This document shows, piece after piece, positions 1 to 7,694 of a DNA stretch of 64,000 nt. Below the pieces are notes generated by a model, which had not been told where the DNA came from, made no database searches, and saw only the letters and a program-made list of their open reading frames with translations. The DNA comes from Alkalihalophilus pseudofirmus (lineage in GTDB: Bacteria; Bacillota; Bacilli; Bacillales; Bacillaceae_D): contig NZ_CP117835.1 of NCBI RefSeq assembly GCF_029094545.1, forward strand, positions 2,026,001-2,090,000, read 5' to 3'. Each line of letters begins with the position of its first letter. The first letter of the stretch is position 1. The position numbers and the translations under genes were made by a program.

Positions 1-103
1 GTGTCGGTCTTTTTTGTAGGTCTTCTTCCTCTATATTATCTACTATTTCAATTATTGTTTTTAACGCTACTTCAATTTGGTGTAATACACTTTCACAACT
101 CAT
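1..103 (-). CDS. DinB-family protein, N-terminal fragment (runs off the window)
   Basis: Minus-strand reading frame that starts at the ATG complementary to 101-103 and leaves the window at base 1, so only about 34 residues are visible. They start MSCESVLHQIEVALKT and continue with an acidic helix ending in EEEDLQKRPT. This is the usual first helix of DinB/YfiT-like four-helix-bundle proteins, metal-dependent enzymes that often act on thiols. The His ligands lie outside the window, so the family call rests on the N-terminal helix only. A cassette-like half-repeat lies just upstream (131-147). Confidence 0.5.
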   Translation of the reverse strand, partial: MSCESVLHQIEVALKTIIEIVDNIEEEDLQKRPT

Positions 104-130
104 AAATACCCCCTTGTTAAACTCTTATGT

Positions 131-147
131 CTGTTACTTTAAGTGAA
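131..147 (+). repeat. Half-copy of the 18.6-34.9 kb array repeat
   Basis: CTGTTACTTTAAGTGAA closely matches the half-site at 34861-34880 (CGTTACTTTAAGTGAAATC) and the core at 20550-20562. It lies directly upstream of the DinB fragment, in the orientation expected for a unit with a minus-strand gene. This suggests that a second piece of the array, or a related one, continues to the left of the window. Confidence 0.45.
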
Positions 148-278
148 TTTTTTTGTTGTATATGGAAGTTATTCCTGATCTAGACTCCTTTTTATATTTA
201 AATTATATTTTTATTAAATAATAGATTATAATACCATTTGGTAATTTAAAACTTAAATTGAATAGGGGTATATAAATA

Positions 279-440
279 TTAAATTATAAGAAGTACTTAT
301 GGATTGTGAGTTTCATTATCACTATGATAGTTTCATTTGTTCCTAATGTAGGTATTCAGTCATATGATGGGTATCTCTATTTTGGGTTTCCTGCACGTTA
401 ATTAGGTTATTTTAGAGGAAAGTATTTAGTTTAGTTTACA
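279..440 (+). pseudogene. Degenerate small membrane protein gene
   Basis: A plus-strand frame reads NYKKYLWIVSFIITMIVSF, then PNVGIQSYDGYLYFGFPAR, then TAA at 399-401, and goes on in the same frame with LGYFRGKYLV before another stop. One transmembrane helix followed by a Gly/Tyr/Phe-rich segment looks like the start of a small Bacillus membrane protein interrupted by a nonsense change, perhaps at a Trp codon. There is no good start codon, only a weak GGGG upstream. The rest of 104-567 shows no convincing gene. This is a low-confidence relic. Confidence 0.3.
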
Positions 441-567
441 AAGAATCCGATGAGGTAAAAATTTTAGCTACATTACAGGCGATACAACGTTTTTGAAACG
501 GCTCTATTTTAATAGGGAATCTCGAACTGTCTTATATTGCATTACATCGCTATTTTAAGCCGCAATA

Positions 568-729
568 CTAATGTTCTTTCGTTTTATCATTTACAATGTG
601 ACTTAGCTTTTGTTCAATGCGCTTTAATTGTTTACTCTTCCTTATGGATGTACTTATAACCCAGACCACTAAAAAAATTATAGAAATAGGAAATAGTATA
701 GCTATGAGTTGATAAAATAACGTATCCAT
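568..729 (-). CDS. Small single-span membrane protein (DUF4083-like)
   Basis: This 53-residue protein starts at the ATG complementary to 727-729, behind an AAGGAGG ribosome site. Residues 5-27 form one hydrophobic helix (LFYQLIAILFPISIIFLVVW), followed by a basic, coiled-coil-like tail (IRKSKQLKRIEQKLSHIVND). The layout resembles the small Bacillus family DUF4083, which has no known function. It stands alone, with about 260 bp to the terminator of the next gene. The start and frame are well supported; the family name is tentative. Confidence 0.6.
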   Translation of the reverse strand: MDTLFYQLIAILFPISIIFLVVWVISTSIRKSKQLKRIEQKLSHIVNDKTKEH

Positions 730-921
730 GTAGTACCTCCTTGTTTATAATGATAAAACCCAATTTCTATTTGTAAATTTTACCATTAAGGAGAGTTAAT
801 TTCCGTACTAACTGAACATTTACATTATATTTGTAATTAAGTATATAAAAGTTTTTCTCATAGAACACCTTCTATGCATATCTAGTGCGCTATATCTTTC
901 TATCCACAAATTCTATTCATC

Positions 922-955
922 AAAAAGGCCGTTAATCCTTTAGGAATAGCGGCCT
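922..955 (-). terminator. Rho-independent terminator after the PAS-STAS gene
   Basis: Stem AGGCCGTTAATCC / GGAATAGCGGCCT with loop TTTA. On the minus strand it is followed by TTTTTGATG. It lies 34 bp past the stop codon at 989. Confidence 0.8.
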
Positions 956-988
956 GGCTAGGAAGAGATGTTTGAACAAATCTTCACT

Positions 989-1750
989 TCAATTTGTTTT
1001 CTTTTCCTGTAAAAAGCTTAAAGCATCCTTAACAGTGGAAAAAGTAATTAGGTTATTTAAGTTAAAGCCAAGTTCAACTGCTTGCATGGCTAATTGGGGC
1101 CTTACCCCTGTTAAAATGCACTTAACACCTATCAAATTTAGTACATTATTAAATTTGAAAAGAGAATCTACTACTAAATTATCAAGTTGATAAATCCCTG
1201 AAAAATCTATAATTAAACAGGTTACTCTCTGCTCTTGAACCTTGACTGGCACCAATTCTAAGAGGTGCGTTGCCCTCTCCTGATTGATGGCTCCAACCAA
1301 AGGAAGAATAGCAATGCCTTCTAAAATCGGGACTATATTGGAAGCTATCTCATTTATTTCTTTACTCATTTCATTTTGTACTACTTCTAGCTGTTTTCTT
1401 TCAGTGAGATCCCTTACATACGTTTGAATGGCTTTTGTTTCCCCTATCATAATAGGGTGACAATATAACTCAACCTCTACTGAAGTTCCATCCATTTTAT
1501 AGATCGTTTCCTCAATCAGCTCTGCCGGTTCACTATAAGCTCCCGATATTCTTTTTATAATGGCGGGTTTAGAGGTTTCTTTGAATATATCGACAGGACT
1601 TGCCCCAATTACTTCCTCCCTCGAAGCTCTAAAAAAACTTTCTGCTGCTTCGTTAATATAGATAATCTTTAACTGTGAATGAACAATTAGCGGATCTAGT
1701 GCATATTCAATAACTTCCTTGTAATCAATACCTTCAATACTCTCATTCAT
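989..1750 (-). CDS. PAS-STAS protein, RsbR-type stressosome-like regulator
   Basis: 253 residues. The N-terminal half (about 12-120) is a PAS sensor domain ending in a PAC-like segment (QTYVRDLTERKQ), and a short helix links it to a C-terminal STAS domain (about 140-250). The STAS part matches the RsbR paralogue group: IIDFSGIYQLDN replaces the DITG loop that carries the first phospho-Thr, with Ser in place of Thr, and CILTGVRPQLA contains the second site. RsbR proteins build the stressosome that controls the sigma-B partner switch. Here a cytosolic PAS sensor is used instead of the globin-like N domain of RsbRA. It is monocistronic with its own terminator. The ribosome site is AAAGGGGG. The signal it senses cannot be read from sequence. 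Confidence 0.85.
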   Translation of the reverse strand: MNESIEGIDYKEVIEYALDPLIVHSQLKIIYINEAAESFFRASREEVIGASPVDIFKETSKPAIIKRISGAYSEPAELIEETIYKMDGTSVEVELYCHPIMIGETKAIQTYVRDLTERKQLEVVQNEMSKEINEIASNIVPILEGIAILPLVGAINQERATHLLELVPVKVQEQRVTCLIIDFSGIYQLDNLVVDSLFKFNNVLNLIGVKCILTGVRPQLAMQAVELGFNLNNLITFSTVKDALSFLQEKKTN

Positions 1751-1854
1751 AACATTCGCCCCCTTTACAAAGGGTAAACTAAACAGTCGTTATATACAAG
1801 GGTTCGCATTTATAGGGTTAGTAAAAGTTTATCTTATTACTCTTTTTTAACCAG

Positions 1855-2388
1855 TCACTTTGCTTCCTCTAAATCAGTATGTAACATTGCATAGACGAAG
1901 CTATCTGTCCATTCATTCTTATTCCAATAATCCTTTATGAAATGTGCTTCTTTCCTCATGCCCACTCTCTCGCAGAGCCTTTGAGATAACGTATTTCGTG
2001 CATCCATATTCGCCTGGACTCGGTGCACATTCCACTCACTAAACAGCTTGTTTAATAAAAGGCTAACTGCTTCGGTTGCATACCCTTTTCCTGCAGCTTG
2101 AGGAGAAAAACAGTATCCTATTTCAACCGTATCCCTCATATCTGTATACCATACAGTTAAGTCACCAATCACTTTTTTGTTATTCACTACTGCCAGATTA
2201 AGAGTACTTCCTTTTTCTAGCAGGGTATTTCTTACTTTCTCATTAAAGCTTTCATGCATATTCTCGGTTGTCCAGTTATCATGCAACAGATATCTACATG
2301 TCTCTTCATCTTTATAAATGTCATATACATCTTCTAAGTCATTGCTTTGAAATAGTCGTAATGTTAGTCGTTGACTGCTAAATTCCAT
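1855..2388 (-). CDS. GNAT acetyltransferase, RimJ/RimL type
   Basis: The frame is open to 2424, but the ATG at 2388 (MEFSSQRLTLRLF) has a clear GGGGGA site six bases upstream, giving 177 residues. The sequence has the typical Acetyltransf_3 order: SQRLTLRLF at the N-terminus, IGDLTVWY strand, EIGYCFSPQAAGKGYATEA with the acetyl-CoA pyrophosphate loop (QAAGKGYA), then HRVQANMDARNTLSQRLCERVGM. Such enzymes N-acetylate ribosomal proteins, other protein N-termini or small amines; the substrate is unknown. It stands alone. A short GNAT relic at 29030-29137 resembles its AAGKGYATEAV segment. Confidence 0.85.
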   Translation of the reverse strand: MEFSSQRLTLRLFQSNDLEDVYDIYKDEETCRYLLHDNWTTENMHESFNEKVRNTLLEKGSTLNLAVVNNKKVIGDLTVWYTDMRDTVEIGYCFSPQAAGKGYATEAVSLLLNKLFSEWNVHRVQANMDARNTLSQRLCERVGMRKEAHFIKDYWNKNEWTDSFVYAMLHTDLEEAK

Positions 2389-2520
2389 TAAATATCCCCC
2401 ATACATACTATGTCTCTTATTCATGTATAAATAAGCTTATCATGAATTTTCTATTATTTTGTAAAAATACTATGCTTTTGGTAAACTACCAATATTGACT
2501 AGATTAACTGGAGGTTTAAT

Positions 2521-2703
2521 TTGTTGAAGGAAATGACCTATTTTCCATTTATTTATTTTATCATTCTTACTCTCTTTCAAGCGTTATTCCGTGACGAGAT
2601 TACTTGGTTTGATAATATCATGGTGGCGATTATTATGTATATCATCATTAAATTTATAAATTGGTGCATGGTGCCGTATGACTGGAGTAAGAAGAAATCA
2701 TAA
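2521..2703 (+). CDS. Small two-span membrane protein, first of three
   Basis: 60 residues from a TTG start with GGAGG at 2510-2514. Two hydrophobic helices (about 8-20 and 29-47) flank the short polar loop FRDEITWFDN, and the protein ends in CMVPYDWSKKKS. It is a clear paralogue of the third gene (2930-3121), which shares FRDEITW and CMVPYDWSK. The stop TAA overlaps the next ATG as TAATG, so the two are translationally coupled. Its function is unknown. The conserved acidic loop and VPYDWSK tail suggest a structural or complex-forming role. Confidence 0.75.
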   Translation: MLKEMTYFPFIYFIILTLFQALFRDEITWFDNIMVAIIMYIIIKFINWCMVPYDWSKKKS

Positions 2704-2906
2704 TGTGTGTGAGGTGTTATATAAAAAGTAAATATGTGCGTACCATACTAGGGTTTAGCTATTTAATTATCGTTTTATTGTTGAATTGGATTTTTGACTT
2801 GAGCTTAAGCATGCTGACCATTCTATTTGCTTGCTATATATTCATGTTATGGGTGGTTGATATTTTTGATTACTTTAAACGTACTAAGAAGATTAAGGAG
2901 ACTTGA
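2703..2906 (+). CDS. Small two-span membrane protein, second of three
   Basis: 67 residues, starting at an ATG that overlaps the preceding stop. Two hydrophobic stretches (about 13-30 and 35-53) are followed by a basic tail (FKRTKKIKET). It lacks the FRDEITW and VPYDWSK motifs of its neighbours, so it is not an obvious paralogue, although its size and topology match. It is cotranscribed with both flanking genes and has no recognised family. Confidence 0.65.
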   Translation: MCVRCYIKSKYVRTILGFSYLIIVLLLNWIFDLSLSMLTILFACYIFMLWVVDIFDYFKRTKKIKET

Positions 2907-2929
2907 TTTTGTGTTAAGGAGGTTATCTT

Positions 2930-3121
2930 TTGTTTAACCAACCTCTCCTCTATTCATTTACATATGTTTTATTGTTTTGCTCGTATCAATTTTTGTTTCG
3001 CGATGAGATTACTTGGATGATGAATATTTTTACAGGGATTTGGATGTTTTTATTTATCCATTTTTTAAAATTGTGTATGGTGCCGTATGATTGGAGCAAG
3101 CATAACAAAGCGAAAGAATAA
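2930..3121 (+). CDS. Small two-span membrane protein, third of three (paralogue of the first)
   Basis: 63 residues from a TTG start at 2930, seven bases after AAGGAGG. It shares the loop FRDEITW and the tail CMVPYDWSK with the protein at 2521-2703. The helices between are hydrophobic but diverged, as expected after an old duplication. It is the last gene of the three-gene unit and is followed directly by a strong bidirectional terminator. Its function is unknown. Confidence 0.75.
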   Translation: MFNQPLLYSFTYVLLFCSYQFLFRDEITWMMNIFTGIWMFLFIHFLKLCMVPYDWSKHNKAKE

Positions 3122-3154
3122 AAAGCATACCAGCGGATAACCTGGTATGCTTTT
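3121..3154. terminator. Bidirectional terminator between convergent genes
   Basis: Perfect stem AAAAGCATACCAG / CTGGTATGCTTTT with an 8-base loop. A and T runs on both sides let it serve both the small-protein cluster (plus) and the terC-like gene (minus). Confidence 0.85.
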
Positions 3155-3169
3155 GGTTTATATATATGG

Positions 3170-3961
3170 TTACTTAAGAGTATTTGAAATGGGACTGGCG
3201 TCTGCTTCGTTCACTTCTTCTTCTTTAGACATAAACCATCCGGTTACAACGATGGTTAAAAGAACTGACCAGAAAATGAATTTCCACGTCGTCCCCTTTG
3301 CAAATTCGTGTGAGATCACTGCCAGTGCCGGGTGAGACAAAGCATAAACAGCTAATTTCACTCCTACCCAAGCAACGACTACATACGCGGTTGTTTCTAA
3401 TCCTGGTCTTCTATCAAGTAATTCAACAAACTTACTAGCTGCAAACCTCATTATGATTAATCCGATCATGCCACCGGCAAGTACGACGGTGAAATGTCCG
3501 CCATCTAAGCCCCCAATGATAGGGAGGTTTGTTGTAGGCAGGGTTGCAGCTAATGCCACAGCAACAAGAATAGAATCTACTGCAAAAGCAACGTCTGCTA
3601 ACTCTACTTTTAAAACGGTCATCCAAAACCCGGACCCTTTTGATTCTTTTATCTTTTTATTTACATACGGCTTTAAGACATATTTCTTAATAAGGTGATG
3701 CACAGCAATACTTATTAGATACGCTGCACCAACCGCTTGAATTTGCCAAATTTGAATAAGGTACGAAATTAAAAACAACGATCCAAAGCGAAACACAAAG
3801 GCCCCGGCTAATCCATATAATAACGCTTTTTTCCTCTGATTCTTAGGTAAATGCTTCACCATTGTAGCCATGACCAATGCGTTATCCGCTGCTAATATAC
3901 CCTCGATTGCAATTAAGATTAATAGTACCCATCCATATTCAATTAATAAAGCCGCTTCCAA
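3170..3961 (-). CDS. TerC-family membrane protein, probable Mn2+ exporter
   Basis: 263 residues from a TTG start preceded by AGGAGGAGAAG. Seven to eight membrane helices carry the family signatures EGILAADNALV (about 19-29) and KVELADVAFAVDSILVAVA (about 119-137), whose acidic residues form the metal site. The length and motifs match Bacillus YkoY/YceF-type TerC proteins, which export manganese or metallate exoenzymes at the membrane. A yybP-ykoY riboswitch in the leader, with its own terminator, supports a Mn role strongly: high Mn should turn expression on. It is monocistronic. Confidence 0.9.
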   Translation of the reverse strand: MEAALLIEYGWVLLILIAIEGILAADNALVMATMVKHLPKNQRKKALLYGLAGAFVFRFGSLFLISYLIQIWQIQAVGAAYLISIAVHHLIKKYVLKPYVNKKIKESKGSGFWMTVLKVELADVAFAVDSILVAVALAATLPTTNLPIIGGLDGGHFTVVLAGGMIGLIIMRFAASKFVELLDRRPGLETTAYVVVAWVGVKLAVYALSHPALAVISHEFAKGTTWKFIFWSVLLTIVVTGWFMSKEEEVNEADASPISNTLK

Positions 3962-4059
3962 TTATAGCTTCTCCTCCTGTTTATGCTTTTTTAATCTCTT
4001 TGTTTTTGATAGATTGATAAAATTTAAGCCTACATTTCTATTCCTCTCCACGAAAAATG

Positions 4060-4215
4060 AAAAGACCTCCACCAAATAATGGTAAAGGTCTTGAATCATG
4101 TATCCCTTTACCATATTGGCAAAGGTCTCGCAAACAACATAAATGTTGCCAGTTAAGCCGGTGATGTACCATCACGTATTGTCGACCAAACTGTTAGCTA
4201 CTCCCCTTTGGAGTG
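4060..4215 (-). promoter_or_regulatory. yybP-ykoY manganese riboswitch with terminator platform
   Basis: Read on the minus strand, the leader contains the hallmarks of this class: CCAAAGGGGAGTAGC (about 4195-4209), a central ACATCACCGGC, and GCGAGACCTTTGCC, which matches the conserved loop. It ends in an intrinsic terminator, AAGACCTTTACCA / TGGTGGAGGTCTT (about 4068-4096), followed by TTTTC. Known members bind Mn2+ and switch transcription of Mn exporters on. The TerC start lies about 100 bases downstream. Identified by motif only; exact ends are approximate. Confidence 0.88.
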
Positions 4216-4246
4216 TAATTGTGTTTGAAAAGTAAGTTATATTTAT

Positions 4247-4275
4247 AATATATGGTGGTTTACTTTTAGTGTCAA
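4247..4275 (-). promoter_or_regulatory. SigA-type promoter for riboswitch and terC-like gene
   Basis: On the minus strand TTGACA (4275-4270), a 17-base spacer, then TATATT (4252-4247). It sits about 35 bases ahead of the first conserved riboswitch bases. Confidence 0.65.
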
Positions 4276-4353
4276 TTGTATTTTTTGAAGAATAGGTTGC
4301 TCTAATAAATCGAGTGCATCTCTGCTTTACATATTTCAAAGAATTTATGTGAT

Positions 4354-5295
4354 TTATATACTTTCTTCTATCCATCTTATCGTTTCATTGAGCCCCTGCT
4401 TGTAGGAGGTTCTTGGCAGCAACCCAATTGTGCTTTCGTATTTTTCTCCACTTAATATAACAGGCTGTTCTGTTAAATACATCATCTCCACAAGTTCTCC
4501 CATAAATGGTGAAAAGATTCCTAAAAAGGCTATCATGCGCTTTGAAACTGATTTTAGTGGCTTTTGGTAATTCTTGTTTTCTTTGAATATTTCCATTAGT
4601 TCGTTCCCGCTTATCGGATGCATAGCGGGTATATTCCAACTTTGATTATACGTATCCTTCCGTATGGCAAGCTCTACCAGCGCTTTTGCTCCATCTTTTG
4701 TATATAAAAATTCACGGCCTTTATTCAGATCGCCAATATAGTTTGCTTTTCTCATTTTAGCTACATTCTTTAATGTTTCATGAAGAAGGGTGTTGTTTGC
4801 GCGGGGTCCATAGAGATCTGGCATGTGAACAATAAGTGTATCAACATTACTTTCTTTTAGAATGGTTTCCATAGTAAACCTGATTTTCCCTTTAGTAGTA
4901 TGAGGCTGTTTAACTGCTTCTTCTGTGACAAGATTTTCGGGTTGTTTGCCATATGCATAAATATTATCAACCAATGCAATCTTAGCTCGGTTTTTCTCCG
5001 CTGCTTTCACCATATGATTTATACAGGGGATATGAGTTTTTCCCCACTTTGGATACGGAAAGCTGACAGCATGAAAAATAATATCTACCCCTTTTGATGC
5101 TGAAATTAGGTCTTCTTGGTTTAATACGTCTCCTGATACAACCTTGACCCCGGTGTCTTTGCCAAATAGATGATTGAGCTTATCTTCATCTCTTGCTAAT
5201 GCAATAACGTTTATGTTTCTTTCACGTAATTCATAAACGATAGCACTCCCTATCCCTCCACTTGCTCCTGCAACTAATACCTTTTTCATTCCCAT
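4354..5295 (-). CDS. NAD(P)-dependent epimerase/reductase (extended SDR fold)
   Basis: 313 residues. The N-terminal Rossmann motif GASGGIGSAIVYEL (about 9-22), the acidic stretch GVDIIFHAVSFP and LVDNIYAYG with the active-site-like Tyr identify an extended short-chain dehydrogenase/epimerase. The usual YxxxK is not intact (YAYGKQPE has Tyr and Lys four apart), so activity is likely but not certain. The substrate is unknown. The gene follows a TetR gene, and a copy of that gene's operator (5315-5329) sits just ahead of it, so it is probably repressed by it. Either of two close ATGs (5295 or 5289) could be the start. Confidence 0.8.
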   Translation of the reverse strand: MGMKKVLVAGASGGIGSAIVYELRERNINVIALARDEDKLNHLFGKDTGVKVVSGDVLNQEDLISASKGVDIIFHAVSFPYPKWGKTHIPCINHMVKAAEKNRAKIALVDNIYAYGKQPENLVTEEAVKQPHTTKGKIRFTMETILKESNVDTLIVHMPDLYGPRANNTLLHETLKNVAKMRKANYIGDLNKGREFLYTKDGAKALVELAIRKDTYNQSWNIPAMHPISGNELMEIFKENKNYQKPLKSVSKRMIAFLGIFSPFMGELVEMMYLTEQPVILSGEKYESTIGLLPRTSYKQGLNETIRWIEESI

Positions 5296-5314
5296 TCACT
5301 TCCTTTGCCTTTTA

Positions 5315-5329
5315 TTAACCGGTGGTCAA
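5315..5329 (-). promoter_or_regulatory. TetR-type operator upstream of the epimerase gene
   Basis: The minus strand reads TTGACCACCGGTTAA, a near-perfect inverted repeat. It differs by one base from the site upstream of the TetR gene itself (5945-5959). Confidence 0.7.
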
Positions 5330-5352
5330 TTAACTAAAAAAAGAATGTCCTT

Positions 5353-5925
5353 TTAAAAAGGACGCAGAGCTTTATGTATAAACTCAATATGCACCAAAGC
5401 GGCATCTTCGGCCTCTTTATACCCTTCAGCAAAACCTCTGTAATGGGAAATAAAGCCATGTAGAGAAACAAAAATTGAATATACATCTCGCATCGTTACA
5501 TGATGATTAGTCAGAGTATGAATAGCATGAGCGAAGTTCTGATAACAATGATTAGCCGACTCATGGTTTAGGCCATCTACCTCATTGTTTCTAGTCATAA
5601 ACATTAACTCATATGGTCTTTGATGATCTAAACCAAATTTAATAAAAGCTATAAATAATTTTTGAAGACTCTCCTTTTGATCCTCATTACTTGTGATAAT
5701 CTCTTCTATCTTTTTATTTAAATGTTGGAAATAACCTTCAATTACTGCATAGAATAAGGCAGCTTTATTTTCAAAATGATAATAAATAGCACCATGGGTA
5801 CAGTCTAGCTTCTTAGCTATACTTCGCATTGATACTAATTGATAATCTGTATGAGCAAATTGCTCTCTTGCTTCTTCAATTATTAATTGTTTATTGAGTT
5901 CTTTTGACGATTTTCTTGGTGTCAT
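5353..5925 (-). CDS. TetR/AcrR-family repressor
   Basis: About 190 residues. The N-terminal helix-turn-helix (about 17-60) has the family pattern MRSIAKKLDCTHGAIYYHFENKAALF. The C-terminal part (about 80-190) is an all-helical ligand domain rich in His and Tyr. Two adjacent ATGs are possible starts; the second (5925) has better spacing from AAAGGAG. An operator palindrome lies 20 bases upstream of the start and its twin lies ahead of the next gene. This argues for autoregulation plus control of the epimerase. The inducer is unknown. Confidence 0.88.
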   Translation of the reverse strand: MTPRKSSKELNKQLIIEEAREQFAHTDYQLVSMRSIAKKLDCTHGAIYYHFENKAALFYAVIEGYFQHLNKKIEEIITSNEDQKESLQKLFIAFIKFGLDHQRPYELMFMTRNNEVDGLNHESANHCYQNFAHAIHTLTNHHVTMRDVYSIFVSLHGFISHYRGFAEGYKEAEDAALVHIEFIHKALRPF

Positions 5926-5944
5926 CATCTACTCCTTTACATTA

Positions 5945-5959
5945 TTGACCACTGGTTAA
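5945..5959 (-). promoter_or_regulatory. TetR-type operator upstream of its own gene
   Basis: TTGACCACTGGTTAA on the plus strand, a near-perfect inverted repeat that is also almost identical to the one at 5315-5329. Confidence 0.7.
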
Positions 5960-6064
5960 TTAATATTAACATGTTTTTCTAGGTACTTTCAACCATATCT
6001 TTACATATATCCCTTCCTTTTGTGAAAACTAACATTGTCATTTATCAGTTAAGGGGTGCAAATT

Positions 6065-6673
6065 GTGGAAAAGGTAATGGATCAAGAGCAGCGGACATTA
6101 TATAAAAAGATACAAACGGCAAAAGTTGAGCTTTCGCAAGTAGAAATGGAATACTGGAACCTTTATTCGTCTTTTGCGACGTTTGAATTCTGGGTGATTT
6201 TTCTGCTGTTTTTTGCGGCGCCTTTAATTGTATTGTACTTTGTAATTGACAGGCGGAGAATGTTCTTATTAGGGTTTTACGGGTTTAATATTCACGTGTG
6301 GTTCGGTTACATCGACTCTGCAGGGGACAGGTTGGGATTTTGGGGATACCCTTTTGAGTTGCTTCCCTTTCTATCCGGAAATGTCTCATTAGAAGCAGCA
6401 CTGGTCCCAATTCTTTTTATGCTCGTTTATCAATGGACGTTGAACCATCATAAGAATTTCTATCTCTATTCCCTTCTCTTGTCTGCTTTCTTATCATTCA
6501 TTGTTAAGCCGCTTTTGATCATGCATTTATTTTTTGAGCTGCATAACGGAACAACGTATGTGCACTTGTTCCTTTTATATGTGGTCATCTTCTTATTTTC
6601 TAAATTGATTACGAATGTCTTTATTAAGATGCATCGGAACGCAAAACTTGAGAGAGAATTGGTGGAGGAATAA
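6065..6673 (+). CDS. CBO0543-family membrane protein, copy 1
   Basis: The best start is GTG 6065 (VEKVMDQEQRTLY), eight bases after AAGGGG; the frame is open slightly further. About 202 residues: a helical N-terminal segment (1-40), then five or six membrane helices (FWVIFLLFFAAPLIVLYF, then GFYGFNIHVWFGY, LVPILFMLVYQW and others). It is about 75% identical by eye to the protein at 10970-11560, and both start after the same AAGGGG site. The family is widespread in spore formers and of unknown function. It is convergent with the hydrolase gene that ends three bases downstream. Confidence 0.82.
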   Translation: MEKVMDQEQRTLYKKIQTAKVELSQVEMEYWNLYSSFATFEFWVIFLLFFAAPLIVLYFVIDRRRMFLLGFYGFNIHVWFGYIDSAGDRLGFWGYPFELLPFLSGNVSLEAALVPILFMLVYQWTLNHHKNFYLYSLLLSAFLSFIVKPLLIMHLFFELHNGTTYVHLFLLYVVIFLFSKLITNVFIKMHRNAKLERELVEE

Positions 6674-6675
6674 TA

Positions 6676-7575
6676 TTAATGCGTATGCTTCCTTGTCCAT
6701 TTGCAGAAATCACTTATTAAGTCTGCAAGTCCGGGGCTTGCTTTGGATTCGATCTCATCCCATGTCTGGTATTTTGCAGAGCTGGCATAGCTATGATTGA
6801 CTCCTTTTGTCACCCTGATTTCCCATGGTATGTTTACATCTTTCAGTAACTCACGTGCTAGCGGTTCATTTTTCTCTAATGGAACTAGGTGATCATTTTC
6901 TGCAAAGGCAAAGTAAGTCGGTACCTTTATGGCTTGAATGACATCTCTTGCATCATAGCTCAGTATGTTACTTATGAAACCTGTTTTAACGAATGTTGAC
7001 ACGTAGTGGTAAAGGGTAAGGCTCGTACTATACAGAAAAAGCAGCCTTTTCACCGACCGTCTGTATCCTTTCATAATCAATTCTGACTCCATATTATCAA
7101 CCATTTGCTCACGCACACTGTAGGCTGGACCGGCGATACTGAGTGCTGACTTAATATCATTTGGGTACATTGAGGCAAGCAGCTGAACAATCCACCCTCC
7201 CTGACTATGACCAGCTACGCTGATTTGGTTCTCCGAGAGGTTAGGGCGCTTCTCCATCAATTTAATGACATCATACATATCCTCTGCTCTGTCGTAGAAG
7301 CTTTGCTTTTGCCACTTCCCTTTTGAACCACCTACTCCGCGCTTATCAACCAGTAATACAGCAAACCCCTCTGCTAAACAAACTGCCGCGAATGTCCGGC
7401 ATAAATAAAACGAATCGTTTTGCCAATCCATTATGTAAGACAAGCTGCCAGAACCAGTTATAAAGATGATTAATGGCCATTTCTTGCTGCCTTCTGGTTT
7501 AAATAAATGACCGCTTAGTAAGGTCCCGTCTCTTACGGGCAGTTGTATTTCCTCAGCTTGTTCGATTTTAAGCAA
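6676..7575 (-). CDS. Alpha/beta hydrolase, BAAT/dienelactone-hydrolase-like
   Basis: 299 residues from a TTG start with GGGGGTGA upstream. The fold is clear: oxyanion segment FITGSGSLSYIMD (about 39-51), LLVDKRGVGGSKG (about 95-107), the nucleophile elbow AGHSQGGWI with Ser about 145, the Asp segment FAENDHLVP (about 229-237) and the catalytic His in GVNHSYAS (about 263). It resembles the extracytoplasmic-esterase-like hydrolases of Bacillus that act on acyl or peptide esters, but has no signal peptide. The substrate is unknown. Confidence 0.85.
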   Translation of the reverse strand: MLKIEQAEEIQLPVRDGTLLSGHLFKPEGSKKWPLIIFITGSGSLSYIMDWQNDSFYLCRTFAAVCLAEGFAVLLVDKRGVGGSKGKWQKQSFYDRAEDMYDVIKLMEKRPNLSENQISVAGHSQGGWIVQLLASMYPNDIKSALSIAGPAYSVREQMVDNMESELIMKGYRRSVKRLLFLYSTSLTLYHYVSTFVKTGFISNILSYDARDVIQAIKVPTYFAFAENDHLVPLEKNEPLARELLKDVNIPWEIRVTKGVNHSYASSAKYQTWDEIESKASPGLADLISDFCKWTRKHTH

Positions 7576-7658
7576 CTAGTTCACCCCCAATTCTTACATT
7601 ATAACTGTTTTCTCATGGTGAGCTCCTATTATATTCATCGTTGCTTGACAATGCACTA

Positions 7659-7688
7659 AAAAAGCATCAGAACCTTTATCTGATGCTT
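7659..7688 (-). terminator. Terminator after the DUF2512 gene
   Basis: Stem AAGCATCAGA / TCTGATGCTT with a 7-base loop; on the minus strand it is followed by TTTTTTAGTG. The same GCATCAGA half survives beside the relic at 10760. Confidence 0.8.
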
Positions 7689-7694
7689 AAATTA

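Noticed and set aside
3453-3698. Plus-strand frames opposite the TerC gene
   Set aside because: Antisense shadows of a well-supported gene, with no ribosome site.
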